From contig NZ_JPXI01000029.1 of assembly GCF_000740675.1 (NCBI RefSeq), positions 124,001-188,000 of the forward strand: a DNA stretch of 64,000 bases, written 5' to 3'. Position 1 is the first letter of the stretch. Each line of letters opens with the position of its first letter. The position numbers and the translations under genes were made by a program. The notes under the pieces are model-generated. The model saw only the letters and a list, made by a program, of their open reading frames with translations. It was not told the origin of the DNA and searched no databases. This DNA comes from Massilia sp. BSC265 (GTDB lineage: Bacteria; Pseudomonadota; Gammaproteobacteria; Burkholderiales; Burkholderiaceae_D). Of this stretch, positions 35,625 through 44,684 are shown piece by piece.

Positions 35625-36722
35625 ATGAAGAACCGATTGTTGGAAGACATCGGCGACAGCCAGTCCGGTCTGCCCGTGCCTCCGGTACGCCGCGTCCAGG
35701 CTGCTCCGCCGCAGCCGCAGGCCGGCCTTGCGCCACCCCATTCGACAACGCCGGCCGATGTGCAGGAGGCGCCCGTGCGCCAGCGTGCCGGCGTCTGGCG
35801 CAGCCGGCCGCCGGTTGTGACACCTGCGCCCCCGCGCACCGCCCAACAGCCTTGGCCGTCCGTCCCGCCCCATGTCGCGCCTCGCATGGCACCATCGCCT
35901 GCGCCCGAGACGCCGCGCGCGGAACCACGTATCGCTCCCGGGATCGGCTCCTTTTCCAGCCCTGAGCCGGACTGGTCGATTCCCTTGCAGTCCGAAGCGC
36001 CGCCCTGGACCGAACGCTGGGGCCGCAAGGCGCTGGGCTGGACGATGGGCCTGGCGGCTGTCGTGGCGGTGGCGGGAACGGCGGCGTGGGTGGTGCAGGA
36101 AACCAGGGTGGAATCGACGCTGGCGGTGGTGGCCGACCATACGCCGGCGCAGACCAGTCAGCCTGCTCCGCCGCTGCCGGCGTCCGCACCCGTTTTCGAA
36201 CCGGAGATGGAAACTCCCCCGCCGCTGAAATTGCTGCCGCCCGAACCGGCGGCCGCGGCGCCGGCCGAAGCAGCGCCTGCGAGTGCGGAAAACGTCGACG
36301 CTCCGCTGGCGAGTGCTGGGCAGGAAAGCGCAGGCCAGGATGCTGCAGGGCCGGCCGACGTGGCGCCGGCGGCGACCGGTGCGGCAGCCGCAGCCGCGAC
36401 GGCGGCGAGTACCAAAGCCGTCACGCCGCCAGCACCGAAGCAGACTGCGGCGAAGCGCGTGCCGGAGCGCCGCGTCGCCGCTGCGGCGCCCGCCAAACGG
36501 ACCCGAGCGGAGACGAAGAAGCAGGCGCCGAAACCGGCGCGCGAACAGGTAGCCGCCCGTGCGCCGGCCTCGCCGGCACGCACTGTGCCCGCGGAACAGC
36601 CCGATCCGGAAAGCCCGCTGGCCGAAACGCTGCGCCTGTGCCGCGCGGCGGGCTATCATGCGACCGCCTGCCTCAAGCGCGGATGCGAGGCGACCCGCTT
36701 CGGCCTGGTCTGCCGGGGTTGA
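35625..36722 (+). CDS. Pro/Ala-rich single-pass membrane protein with Cys-rich C-terminus
   Basis: A 365-residue protein in three parts. Residues 1-130 are Pro/Arg-rich, disordered and cytoplasmic. One membrane helix lies at about residues 139-157 (LGWTMGLAAVVAVAGTAAWV). A long Ala/Pro-rich, then Lys/Arg-rich stalk follows, ending in a compact tail of about 30 residues with four cysteines spaced C-x9-C-x4-C-x8-C in the segment from LCRAAGYH to VCRG. The layout recalls TonB/FtsN-like periplasm-spanning proteins, but no known domain is recognised. Strong GC3 bias supports coding. No function can be assigned. Confidence 0.65.
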   Translation: MKNRLLEDIGDSQSGLPVPPVRRVQAAPPQPQAGLAPPHSTTPADVQEAPVRQRAGVWRSRPPVVTPAPPRTAQQPWPSVPPHVAPRMAPSPAPETPRAEPRIAPGIGSFSSPEPDWSIPLQSEAPPWTERWGRKALGWTMGLAAVVAVAGTAAWVVQETRVESTLAVVADHTPAQTSQPAPPLPASAPVFEPEMETPPPLKLLPPEPAAAAPAEAAPASAENVDAPLASAGQESAGQDAAGPADVAPAATGAAAAAATAASTKAVTPPAPKQTAAKRVPERRVAAAAPAKRTRAETKKQAPKPAREQVAARAPASPARTVPAEQPDPESPLAETLRLCRAAGYHATACLKRGCEATRFGLVCRG

Positions 36723-36823
36723 GGGGCCCCCGCAACGGCCCTCTGTCCACCGCATTGCACGCGGCGGCAACATCGCAAAGGATGCGTACGCGGGGAGGGT
36801 GCCGTGTGTACCTCGGAATCGTG

Positions 36824-38098
36824 CTAGTGAACCCGGTTTCGAGCCGCGCTCATCAACGAACGGGCGCCGGCGAACACTTCCGGATGCGCGGCGGCGCACT
36901 GGGCGCGTTCGGCAGCGATGCGCTCCTCGTTCTGCCGTAGGCTGGCCGCCGTCAGCGGAACGCCGAACGAGGCTGCTCCCCCCAGGATGCGCTGCTGGAT
37001 CAGCTCGCCGACGCTGGTCTTGAAATGACCGGCCTCCCAGTAGAACCGGGTCGCGGTGCGGGTGTCTCCCGGTGCCGGAATCGGCTCGCATTGGACCGAA
37101 CCGTATCCGCTGAAGTCCCAGACCCGGATACGCGCACCCGGGTGACGGGTTCGCACTGCCTGTACCTCACGGACGAGCAGGGCCTTCCACTCTTCCAGTG
37201 CGGTTTGCAGTCCAGCTTCCTCGAACATCGCCATCAATTGAGCGTGATATGGATAGATCACCAGATGGACCTCGGTGCCGTCCCGTGCCATCGTCGCCAG
37301 CATCTGGCGCAGGCGGTCGATGCTTGGGGAAGTTCCGTCCGGGCCGTAGAGGTGATGCGGCTTGCGCACCAGGTTCTTGGCGTTTTCCTGCGCACGCTGC
37401 TGGAAGAGCAGGTGATAACCTTCACGGGCTGCATGGTTCTTGTACTCATGCAAAGGAGTCTGGCCGCGCGGTGTCATGGTCTCGGGATTGGTTGTCGTCT
37501 GCAGGCGCAGCGTGCGCCAGGCATCGGACAAGGATTTCATCGAAAACAGCGTGTCGAAACGCCACTGCCACGCATGCAGCCAGCCCTCCGGTTTGACTGG
37601 CTCCGGCTTCACGGCAGACGGACTGACGAGGAAGTCCAGGAACTCCAGGCCGACCAGCGCCAATGCGGGCGGCGCGGTCTGGCTACGCATCTGATCGGAC
37701 ATGCGCTGTGCCACGGTCAAGGTGGTGCCGGCCAATGCGAGGTTATAGGCTGAATAGCCGTGCGCGCTCAGGTATGGGCTTGCCGGGTCGAGGCCGACTT
37801 CGATGCGGGAATTCCCGAGTAACAAGGCATTCGGTCGCAAGGCCTTGGCCTGGGCCAGCTTGATCTGCTCCCGATATTGTTCAGGCAGGGGCTTGGTGCG
37901 GTTGAAGCCTTCCGCGTCGACCAGGCCGAACAGCCGATAAGGATCGACGATGGCGACGAACAGCATGACCAGCAGGGAAGCGGCGGCGACGATGGCGCCA
38001 GCCCATGCGGTGTACTTCGCGAACGTCAGCTCGTCAGTTGTCGCGGTAGCGTCGCCGAGGTAGACGGCATCCTCGTCGAGGTACTGGATCTGGTTCAT
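36824..38098 (-). CDS. AlgJ/AlgX-like SGNH O-acetyltransferase-associated protein
   Basis: A 424-residue protein with one N-terminal membrane helix (about residues 31-52) and a periplasmic SGNH-like domain. The block-I motif is LLLGNSRIEVGLD, whose Ser is the candidate nucleophile; a C-terminal HF (WEAGHFKTS) supplies a candidate His. HLVIYPYHAQL lies between. It starts 9 bp after the MBOAT gene, matching two-component acetylation systems in which MBOAT moves acetyl groups across the membrane and an SGNH protein transfers them to a polysaccharide or other acceptor. No alginate genes are nearby, so the acceptor is unknown. Confidence 0.75.
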   Translation of the reverse strand: MNQIQYLDEDAVYLGDATATTDELTFAKYTAWAGAIVAAASLLVMLFVAIVDPYRLFGLVDAEGFNRTKPLPEQYREQIKLAQAKALRPNALLLGNSRIEVGLDPASPYLSAHGYSAYNLALAGTTLTVAQRMSDQMRSQTAPPALALVGLEFLDFLVSPSAVKPEPVKPEGWLHAWQWRFDTLFSMKSLSDAWRTLRLQTTTNPETMTPRGQTPLHEYKNHAAREGYHLLFQQRAQENAKNLVRKPHHLYGPDGTSPSIDRLRQMLATMARDGTEVHLVIYPYHAQLMAMFEEAGLQTALEEWKALLVREVQAVRTRHPGARIRVWDFSGYGSVQCEPIPAPGDTRTATRFYWEAGHFKTSVGELIQQRILGGAASFGVPLTAASLRQNEERIAAERAQCAAAHPEVFAGARSLMSAARNRVH

Positions 38099-38107
38099 CG
38101 GCGTCTC

Positions 38108-39640
38108 TCAAAACTGGAAATAAAGGAACTCGGCAGGCCTGCTCAGCGATAGCAGGCTTCCGAACAGGATGGCGCCGATGTACAGGCTCCACCGCCGGGA
38201 AGGCCGCCAGATATGCCAGGTGCCGGGATAAGGGCGTGCTGCGCCCTGGAGCGCAGCTTCGTATCTCGCCATGATTTGTTGCGTGTTTGGAAAAAGGAAG
38301 GCGATCACGGAGGCGACGACAATCCATTGCCAGGTTTCCAGGAAGCGCGAGCCGCCTCCCAGATAGAAGGTGATCCCCCATTGTTCGAGGAGCGGTCTCA
38401 GCGATCCGAGCTGCATGCCGATCGCCTCCGGCAGACCGATTCCAAAGCCACCGGCCATGCCCCGCAGGATGGTGGATGCCTTGCCGACATCCGAAGCGCG
38501 GAAGAATACCCAGGCGACGCATACGGATGCGAACGTCAGCCCGATGCTGAAGACGGTCCAGGCGGGTGAGGTGCGGGGGAAACGCAATGCTGTTGCCAAT
38601 GCATGCCAGGTGTGATTGATGACGAGGTAGAGACCGTGCAGCGCACCCCAGATGACGAAGTTCAGCCCTGCGCCATGCCACAGGCCTCCCAGCAGCATGG
38701 TCAGCAACAAGTTGACGTAGCGGCGTACCGGTCCCTTGCGATTGCCTCCCAGCGGCACGTACAGGTAGTCCCGAAGGAAGCGGGACAGGGTCATATGCCA
38801 GCGCCGCCAGAACTCGATGATATTGGCGGACTTATAAGGCGAGTCGAAGTTCAGCGGAAGCCGGATGCCGAAAATCAAGGAAATACCGATCGCCATGTCG
38901 GAATATCCGGAGAAATCGAAGTAGAGCTGGAAGGCATAAGCCAGCACGCCTCCCCAGGCGACAATGAGCGAAAACATGTCGCTTTGATCAAAAAGAAAGG
39001 TCGCGTGCGGAGCGAGGTTATCTGCAATCAGTACTTTCTTCGCCAAACCGATGGTGAAGATGCTCAGCCCGACCGCCAGGTTCCTGCTCGAGAAACGGGC
39101 GCTGCTGGCCGCCCCGAACTGGGGCATCATTTCTGCATGGTGGAGCACCGGGCCTGCTATCAAATGCGGGAAATAGGTAATGAACAGCAGATAATGGAGA
39201 AAATTGGTTTCGTTTACCTTTCCCTGGTAGGTATCGACGAGATACGCAATCTGGGTGAACGTAAAGAATGAAATGCCGACCGGCAGCACGATATGGAGTG
39301 CGGGGAACTCGGTGGCGGTTAACTGGTTGACACCCGAGATGAAGAAATCGGCATACTTGAAATAGCCGAGCAGGGCCAGGTCGGCCGCCAGGGCGAACAC
39401 GAGCCATCGTTTGCGGGCGGGGCCGGTCGCGGCGCTGATCCGCTGCCCGACCGAGTAGTTGAACACGATCGAGGCAAGCAGCAGCGGGATATAAGAAAGG
39501 CTCCACCAGCCGTAGAATGCCAGCGACGCTAGTGCCAGCCATGCGGCGGCGCCTTCACGAGTCCTGCGTGCCAAGACAAAATAAACGATTGCGGTGATCG
39601 GCAAGAACAGCAGAAGAAATGTGAAGGAATTGAAAAGCAT
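38108..39640 (-). CDS. MBOAT-family membrane O-acyltransferase (AlgI-like)
   Basis: A 510-residue polytopic protein with about eleven membrane segments. MBOAT markers include LPVGISFFTFTQIAYLVD near residue 120, FDFSGYSDMAIG near residue 240, the NIIEFWRRWHMTLSRFLRDY segment near residue 280 and LGGLWHGAGLNFVIWG near residue 325, which contains the invariant His. It is the first gene of a two-gene operon with the SGNH protein. AlgI-type proteins supply acetyl groups for exopolysaccharide or cell-wall acetylation. The promoter should lie in the more AT-rich sequence upstream of 39640. Confidence 0.9.
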   Translation of the reverse strand: MLFNSFTFLLLFLPITAIVYFVLARRTREGAAAWLALASLAFYGWWSLSYIPLLLASIVFNYSVGQRISAATGPARKRWLVFALAADLALLGYFKYADFFISGVNQLTATEFPALHIVLPVGISFFTFTQIAYLVDTYQGKVNETNFLHYLLFITYFPHLIAGPVLHHAEMMPQFGAASSARFSSRNLAVGLSIFTIGLAKKVLIADNLAPHATFLFDQSDMFSLIVAWGGVLAYAFQLYFDFSGYSDMAIGISLIFGIRLPLNFDSPYKSANIIEFWRRWHMTLSRFLRDYLYVPLGGNRKGPVRRYVNLLLTMLLGGLWHGAGLNFVIWGALHGLYLVINHTWHALATALRFPRTSPAWTVFSIGLTFASVCVAWVFFRASDVGKASTILRGMAGGFGIGLPEAIGMQLGSLRPLLEQWGITFYLGGGSRFLETWQWIVVASVIAFLFPNTQQIMARYEAALQGAARPYPGTWHIWRPSRRWSLYIGAILFGSLLSLSRPAEFLYFQF

Positions 39641-39812
39641 ACCGATCCAGTCTACGGAAGCCCGTGCAGGAAGTCCGCGGGCTGCAGGAGGCGCTACATG
39701 ACGTCAGCGTTATTAACAAAGGTGCAAGTCTCGTTTCCGGAGAATAAAGTAAAGAACCAAGTTTCGCAACGACTGGAAGAGCGGTAGTCGACGAATGTTG
39801 AAATAAAGATAC

Positions 39813-40085
39813 ATCTAGCCCGTGTGCCGGCGAGTGCAGGCGCTGGCTGTCGCGAGCCCCGAGCGATTCACGCAGGGCGATCGGGGCCGTCGCGTACTTG
39901 CGCGGGCAGCGCTGCAGGCGCGGACGGCATCGGGCGACCCTGCAGCCGGGACGGATCGATCCAGTTCAGCAGGGTACGGAACAGCAGGTCCGGGTCGATC
40001 GGCTTGGCGACGTGGTCGTGCATGCCGGCCAGGCGGCTCAGCGCGCGCAGGCGGGGTGGGGCGCGAATTTCACGCGCCGCGGTGA
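39813..40085 (-). pseudogene. Decayed paralogue of the hybrid histidine kinase (REC and HPt pieces)
   Basis: The leftward frame ending at 39868 reads AREIRAPPRLRALS, then AGMHDHVAKPIDPDLLFRTL and LNWIDPSRL. This parallels the last receiver of the intact kinase (TREIRKDPRMRGLP ... AGMNDHVTKPIDPDLLFCTL, LKWIDPARL), with about 18 receiver residues deleted between the two blocks. After the stop, shifted by one frame at 39878-39813, comes ALRESLGARDSQRLHSPAHG, matching the kinase HPt segment ILREALGGGDHQSLQALAHN. The kinase core is absent. It lies downstream of the intact operon, suggesting a tandem duplication that has decayed. Confidence 0.75.
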
Positions 40086-40233
40086 GGCAGCTCGGCCATG
40101 ACCGGGACTCTGGCCTGGACCGGGCCGGCGCCGGCATGCGGGTGCAGCACCACGATGGCGCGGTATGCGGCTCGCGTAAGGACCGGCGTACGGGGGATAA
40201 GGAAGCGCAAACGATGCTTTTCGGTAGTGCGCG

Positions 40234-41187
40234 CTACAGTGCGCGTTGATGGTGGGCGTATCCGGCGCCGTCGGGGCCGCGCTCGCGCCAGGAAACGCGG
40301 TTGCGCCCGGACTGTTTTGCGCGGTACAGCTCGGCGTCTGCGGCGTCGAACAGCCCGGAGGCCGTCTCCGTCCCGCCGGGCTCCAGGGTGGCGCCGCCGG
40401 CGCTGGCGGTCAGCACCGGCGCCACGCTCGATGCTTCGTGTGCGATCGAGAGGCCGGCCACGGCTGCGAGCATTTGCGATACCACCTGGCACGCCTCGGC
40501 GGCGCCGGTTTCCGGCAGCAGCAGCACCAGTTCTTCGCCGCCGTAGCGGGCCGCCAGGTCGGCCGGCCGGCGCATCGTGCCGGCAGCCAGGCGCGCGACG
40601 GCGCGCAGCGCGCGGTCGCCGGCTGGGTGGCCGTAGCGGTCGTTGTACTGCTTGAAGGCGTCGACGTCGAGCAGGGCCAGGGACAGCGGGTGGCGGGACC
40701 TGCGCGCGCGCTGCCATTCGAGCGCATAGACTTCGTCGAAGCGGCGCCGGTTGGCGAGCTCGGTCAGGCCGTCGACGTTGGCCAGCCGTTCCAGCATCCT
40801 GCGCTGGCGCACTACCTGCAGGTGCAGGGCCACGCGCGCCATCACCACTGTCTGGTTGAAGGGCTTGGTAATGTAGTCCGAGGCGCCCATCTTCAGGCCG
40901 TTGGCTTCGTCTTCGGGCAGGTCCAGGCCCGAGATGAAGATCACGGCGATGTGTTCGGTCAGCGGGTCGGCGCGCAGCCGGCGCAGCACCTCGTAGCCGT
41001 CCATGTCCGGCATCATGACGTCGAGCAGGATCAGGTCGGGCAGGTGGCGCATCGCCCGTTCCAGGGTCTGGGCGCCGTTTTTCGCCAGCAGCACGGTGTA
41101 CTCGGGCTTGAGCAGTTCGCTCAGCACGTCGCGGTTCAGCGCATCGTCGTCGGCCACCAGCACCTTTTGCATCTCGACCCCGTTCAT
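40234..41187 (-). CDS. Response-regulator diguanylate cyclase (REC-GGDEF, PleD-like)
   Basis: A 317-residue protein. The receiver (about residues 6-120) has the acidic pair VADDDA, phospho-acceptor LLDVMMPD and Lys in YITKPFN. A GGDEF domain follows, with active-site loop RYGGEEL, a variant found in active cyclases, and RPAD five residues upstream as an RxxD inhibitory site. Phosphorylation should promote dimerisation and c-di-GMP synthesis. ATG 41187 overlaps the stop of the hybrid kinase (ATGA), so the kinase and its HPt domain are the obvious phosphodonor. The last 30 residues extend beyond the domain without a known motif. Confidence 0.92.
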   Translation of the reverse strand: MNGVEMQKVLVADDDALNRDVLSELLKPEYTVLLAKNGAQTLERAMRHLPDLILLDVMMPDMDGYEVLRRLRADPLTEHIAVIFISGLDLPEDEANGLKMGASDYITKPFNQTVVMARVALHLQVVRQRRMLERLANVDGLTELANRRRFDEVYALEWQRARRSRHPLSLALLDVDAFKQYNDRYGHPAGDRALRAVARLAAGTMRRPADLAARYGGEELVLLLPETGAAEACQVVSQMLAAVAGLSIAHEASSVAPVLTASAGGATLEPGGTETASGLFDAADAELYRAKQSGRNRVSWRERGPDGAGYAHHQRAL

Positions 41188-44100
41188 GCCACATCCTCCT
41201 TGTTCAGTTCAAGACCGGCAGCCAACCGTGCCAGGGGAGCCAGCGCGGCCTCGTATTCCAGTTCCTGCACGGCGCGCCGCATGATGGCCAACTGTTCGCC
41301 GTGGGCGTCGCCTGCCAGCAGCGCTTCGAGTTCGCCCAGCGCGTCCTCGGCGCGTGCGTCGTCGGCTTCCAGCAGCCCGCGCAGGCGGATCACCAGTTCG
41401 GCCAGCGCGCCCGGGTCGGCCCGGCGCGGTTGCGCCGCATCGGCCAGCTGGGCCAGGGCCGCCAGCGCGGTTTCCGCCGCCGAGACCAGCTCGGGAACCT
41501 GGGCCGCGAGGCCCTCGGCCTGGCCGTTGCGCAGGTCCTGCTCGAGGCGGTGCGCGGCAGCCGCCAGCGCGAAGGCGCCCACGTAAGCGGCGCTCGACTT
41601 CAGGTTGTGCGCCAGCGCCTGCAGGCTCTGGTGGTCGCCGCCGCCCAGCGCTTCGCGCAGGATCCGCGGGACCTCGGCATACTCGCGCACGAAGCTGCGG
41701 GCGCGTTTCTCAAGGCGGCTGCGCTGGCCGTCGACCCTCTCGAGCGCCTGGCGCCAATCCAGGCCCGGCACTGCCGGCAGCGCTGTCAGCGCGGATGGGC
41801 CCATGGCCGCCCCGGGCTCGGGCTGCGCCGCTTGGGCGGGGGCCGGGAGCGGGCGGCATGCCAGGCGCGCCGGGTCGATCCACTTGAGCAGGGTACAGAA
41901 CAGCAGGTCGGGATCGATCGGCTTGGTGACGTGGTCGTTCATGCCGGCATCCAGGCTCTTGACGCGGTCGCTCGGCAGGGCGTGCGCGGTCATGGCCACG
42001 ATCGGCAGCCCCCGCATGCGCGGATCCTTGCGGATCTCGCGGGTGGCATCCAGGCCATCGAGTCCCGGCATCTGGATGTCCATCAGTACCAGGTCATAGT
42101 CGCCCGCCAGTGCCATGCGCACCGCATCCACGCCATTGAAGGCGACGTCCACCTGCATGCGCGCGGCGGCCATGAAGTCCAGGGCGACTTCGCGGTTGTT
42201 GGCATTGTCCTCGGCTAGCAGGATGCGCGCGCCGTCCAGGCGCGGGATGTCGGCCAGCGAGGGAATGCCTGGCGCGGGGACGGCGCCGGGGTGGAGCAGC
42301 CCGTGCTGCGGGTGCAGCACCTGCAGCATGCTGTGGTACAGAAGGGCGGGACCGACCGGCTTGTGCAGGAAGGCGTCGACCGGGAGCTCGCCTTCCTGTT
42401 CCAGCACGGCGTCGCGGGTGCACACCGACACCATGAGGATGGCCGGCGGCGCGTTGTCGCGCACCGTCCTGCGAATGCGGCGGATCGTCTCGACCCCGTC
42501 CAGGCCCGGCATCAGGTAGTCCATCAGCACGATGCCGTAGGGCCGCCCGGCATCCCGGGCCCGCGCCAGCGCGGCCAGGCATTCCTCGCCGGAGGCAACG
42601 GTGTCGGCCGGGACGCCGAGGCTGTCGAGCATCTCGGCCAGTGCGGCGCGGGCGGTGGCGCTGTCGTCCACCACCAGCGCGCGCACGTCGAGCAGGGTGC
42701 CGCGGCGCAAGGCGACGGCAGCCTGGCCATCGGCGATGCCGAGGGGCACCGTGAAGGCAAAGCGGCTGCCGGTGCCTGGTGCACTGGTGGCGGCGATGCG
42801 GCCACCCATCAGTTCGACGAGCTGGCGTGAGATCGACAGGCCCAGGCCGGTGCCGCCGTACTTGCGGGTGGTCGAGCTGTCGGCCTGGGTGAAGGATTGG
42901 AACAGGCGGCCGACCTCGTCCGGCGTCATGCCGATACCGGTGTCGGTGACCGAGAATTCCAGGGTAACGCCACTGTCATCCTGCTCCCGCAGCTCGACCG
43001 CCACGACGATCTCGCCGCGCTCGGTGAACTTGACGGCATTGCCGGTGAGGTTGACCAGCACCTGGCCCAGGCGCAGCGGGTCGCCCACCAGGCGTTGCGG
43101 CACCCCGGCGCCGATGCGGAAGATCAGTTCCACGCCCTTGGCGTCGCTCTTCACGCCGGTTACGCTCGACAGGTGGTCGAGCATCTCGTTCAGGTCGAAG
43201 GGGACCTTTTCGATGGTCAGCTTGCCGGCCTCCATCTTGGCGTGGTCGAGGATGTCGTTGACGAGGCCCAGCAGGTGCTCGCCGGCGCCCAGGATCTTGC
43301 TCAGGTAGTTGCGCAGCTTGGGCGGCGCCTCGGCCATCAGGGCCAGGCGGCTCATGCCGATGATGGCGTTCAACGGGGTGCGGATCTCATGGCTCATGTT
43401 CGCCAGGAATTGCGACTTCATGCGCGCTTCCGCTTCGGCGCGCAGCATCGCTTGCCGGGTGACCTTGCTGCGCAGGCTGATCATGCGGATGAACATCAGC
43501 ATGTCGATGGTGACGCCCAGCTGCAGCGAATGCAGGGTCCAGAAGTTTGCTGGCAACAAACCCAGCGCCAGCTGGCCCTGCACCGCGGCGCCGCCGAAGC
43601 TGAAGAACCAGCTGAACAGGAAGTAGAAGCCGATCTCGTCGCCGGCGCGCATGCGGCGCCAGGCCCCGGGGAGGCCCAGGAACATCGGGGCCGCGCCGAC
43701 CGTCATGGTGAACAGCATCAGGGTACGCTGGTTGATCAAGTCCACGGCCCACAGCAGCCCGGCCAGCAGGCACAATGCCGCGCCGGCCTTCATGATGCGG
43801 CTGAAGTGGCGGCCCCTGCCGGGGCGCGCCAGGATCTGTTCGACGAACAGATAGGCGCCGGCGGAGGCGACCTGCGACGCGATGCCGAGCAGGTGCTTGC
43901 TCAACCATTCGTGGCCGCGCCACAGGAACTGTTCGCCAAGGCCGAACCAGACCAGCGAATAGACGGTCAGGCCGCCTACGTACATGGCGTATTTGCCGTA
44001 CAGCGACTCGCGCAGGGCAAACCATTGGCCCAGGCTGTAGGCGACCAGGCACAGGGCGATGCCGAGCAGCAGGCCTTGCAGCATCTGTTCGCCCAGCGCA

Positions 44101-44684
44101 GTGCGGTTGTAGGTGTCAGGCTGCATGATGCTGATCGGCGCAATGCGCGAACTCGTGGTGTCGACCCGCACAAGCAGCGTGTACTCGGCGCCCGGCTGCA
44201 GCTTCAGGGGCACGGCCGGCACCCGGCCCTTGAGCGCCCCGTCCTCTGGCAGGAGGCGCCCGCTGCTGGCGATCTTGCGCAGGTGGCCGCCGCCTTCCAG
44301 GTAGAACTCCACCCGGTCGAGCATCCCGAAGTCGATCTGCACCACCCAGTCGTGCGGCGCATCCGGAGCCGTCCGCAGGGGGATGCGCACCCAGTGAGGA
44401 TCCTTGACCAGCTTGAGGACGCCGCGGGCGGTGTCCGGCGGCGCGTAGCGGTGGCCGGCAGCCAGCGCGGCGGCGGCGTCGAGCTTGCCGCCCTCGTCGA
44501 CCAGCAGCGTCGTGGCGGGCCAGGTATCGATGCTGGTCGTATGCTGGCCGAGCTCGAGCGGCGCGGTAGCGGCCGCGCGTGCGGCCTGGGAAGACAGGAG
44601 CAGCACGAGGGCCAGCAGCGCCGGCACGGCGAGCGGGACGTACCTGCGAACGGCCGCGCGCAGCGCGTTGACCGGAGCGATCAT
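41184..44684 (-). CDS. 7TMR-DISM hybrid sensor histidine kinase (REC-REC-HPt)
   Basis: A 1166-residue sensor. A signal peptide and a periplasmic 7TMR-DISM extracellular-2 domain (about residues 35-180, beta-rich and possibly carbohydrate-binding) precede seven membrane helices (about 190-390). The kinase core has H-box NMSHEIRTPLNAIIG (about 430), N-box LVNLTGNAVKFTE and G-boxes DTGIGM and YGGTGLGLSI. Two receivers follow (phospho-Asp in MDYLMPG near 723 and MDIQMPG near 868), then an HPt domain with His in AHNLKSS near 1024. The start overlaps the stop of the DUF2236 gene and its stop overlaps the REC-GGDEF start. This should be a full phosphorelay feeding the cyclase. Confidence 0.93.
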   Translation of the reverse strand: MIAPVNALRAAVRRYVPLAVPALLALVLLLSSQAARAAATAPLELGQHTTSIDTWPATTLLVDEGGKLDAAAALAAGHRYAPPDTARGVLKLVKDPHWVRIPLRTAPDAPHDWVVQIDFGMLDRVEFYLEGGGHLRKIASSGRLLPEDGALKGRVPAVPLKLQPGAEYTLLVRVDTTSSRIAPISIMQPDTYNRTALGEQMLQGLLLGIALCLVAYSLGQWFALRESLYGKYAMYVGGLTVYSLVWFGLGEQFLWRGHEWLSKHLLGIASQVASAGAYLFVEQILARPGRGRHFSRIMKAGAALCLLAGLLWAVDLINQRTLMLFTMTVGAAPMFLGLPGAWRRMRAGDEIGFYFLFSWFFSFGGAAVQGQLALGLLPANFWTLHSLQLGVTIDMLMFIRMISLRSKVTRQAMLRAEAEARMKSQFLANMSHEIRTPLNAIIGMSRLALMAEAPPKLRNYLSKILGAGEHLLGLVNDILDHAKMEAGKLTIEKVPFDLNEMLDHLSSVTGVKSDAKGVELIFRIGAGVPQRLVGDPLRLGQVLVNLTGNAVKFTERGEIVVAVELREQDDSGVTLEFSVTDTGIGMTPDEVGRLFQSFTQADSSTTRKYGGTGLGLSISRQLVELMGGRIAATSAPGTGSRFAFTVPLGIADGQAAVALRRGTLLDVRALVVDDSATARAALAEMLDSLGVPADTVASGEECLAALARARDAGRPYGIVLMDYLMPGLDGVETIRRIRRTVRDNAPPAILMVSVCTRDAVLEQEGELPVDAFLHKPVGPALLYHSMLQVLHPQHGLLHPGAVPAPGIPSLADIPRLDGARILLAEDNANNREVALDFMAAARMQVDVAFNGVDAVRMALAGDYDLVLMDIQMPGLDGLDATREIRKDPRMRGLPIVAMTAHALPSDRVKSLDAGMNDHVTKPIDPDLLFCTLLKWIDPARLACRPLPAPAQAAQPEPGAAMGPSALTALPAVPGLDWRQALERVDGQRSRLEKRARSFVREYAEVPRILREALGGGDHQSLQALAHNLKSSAAYVGAFALAAAAHRLEQDLRNGQAEGLAAQVPELVSAAETALAALAQLADAAQPRRADPGALAELVIRLRGLLEADDARAEDALGELEALLAGDAHGEQLAIMRRAVQELEYEAALAPLARLAAGLELNKEDVA

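Noticed and set aside
35526..37091. Arg-rich leftward frame covering the Pro/Ala-rich membrane protein
   Set aside because: Composition is that of a shadow frame. The sense strand has a membrane helix, a good start and a conserved-looking Cys tail.
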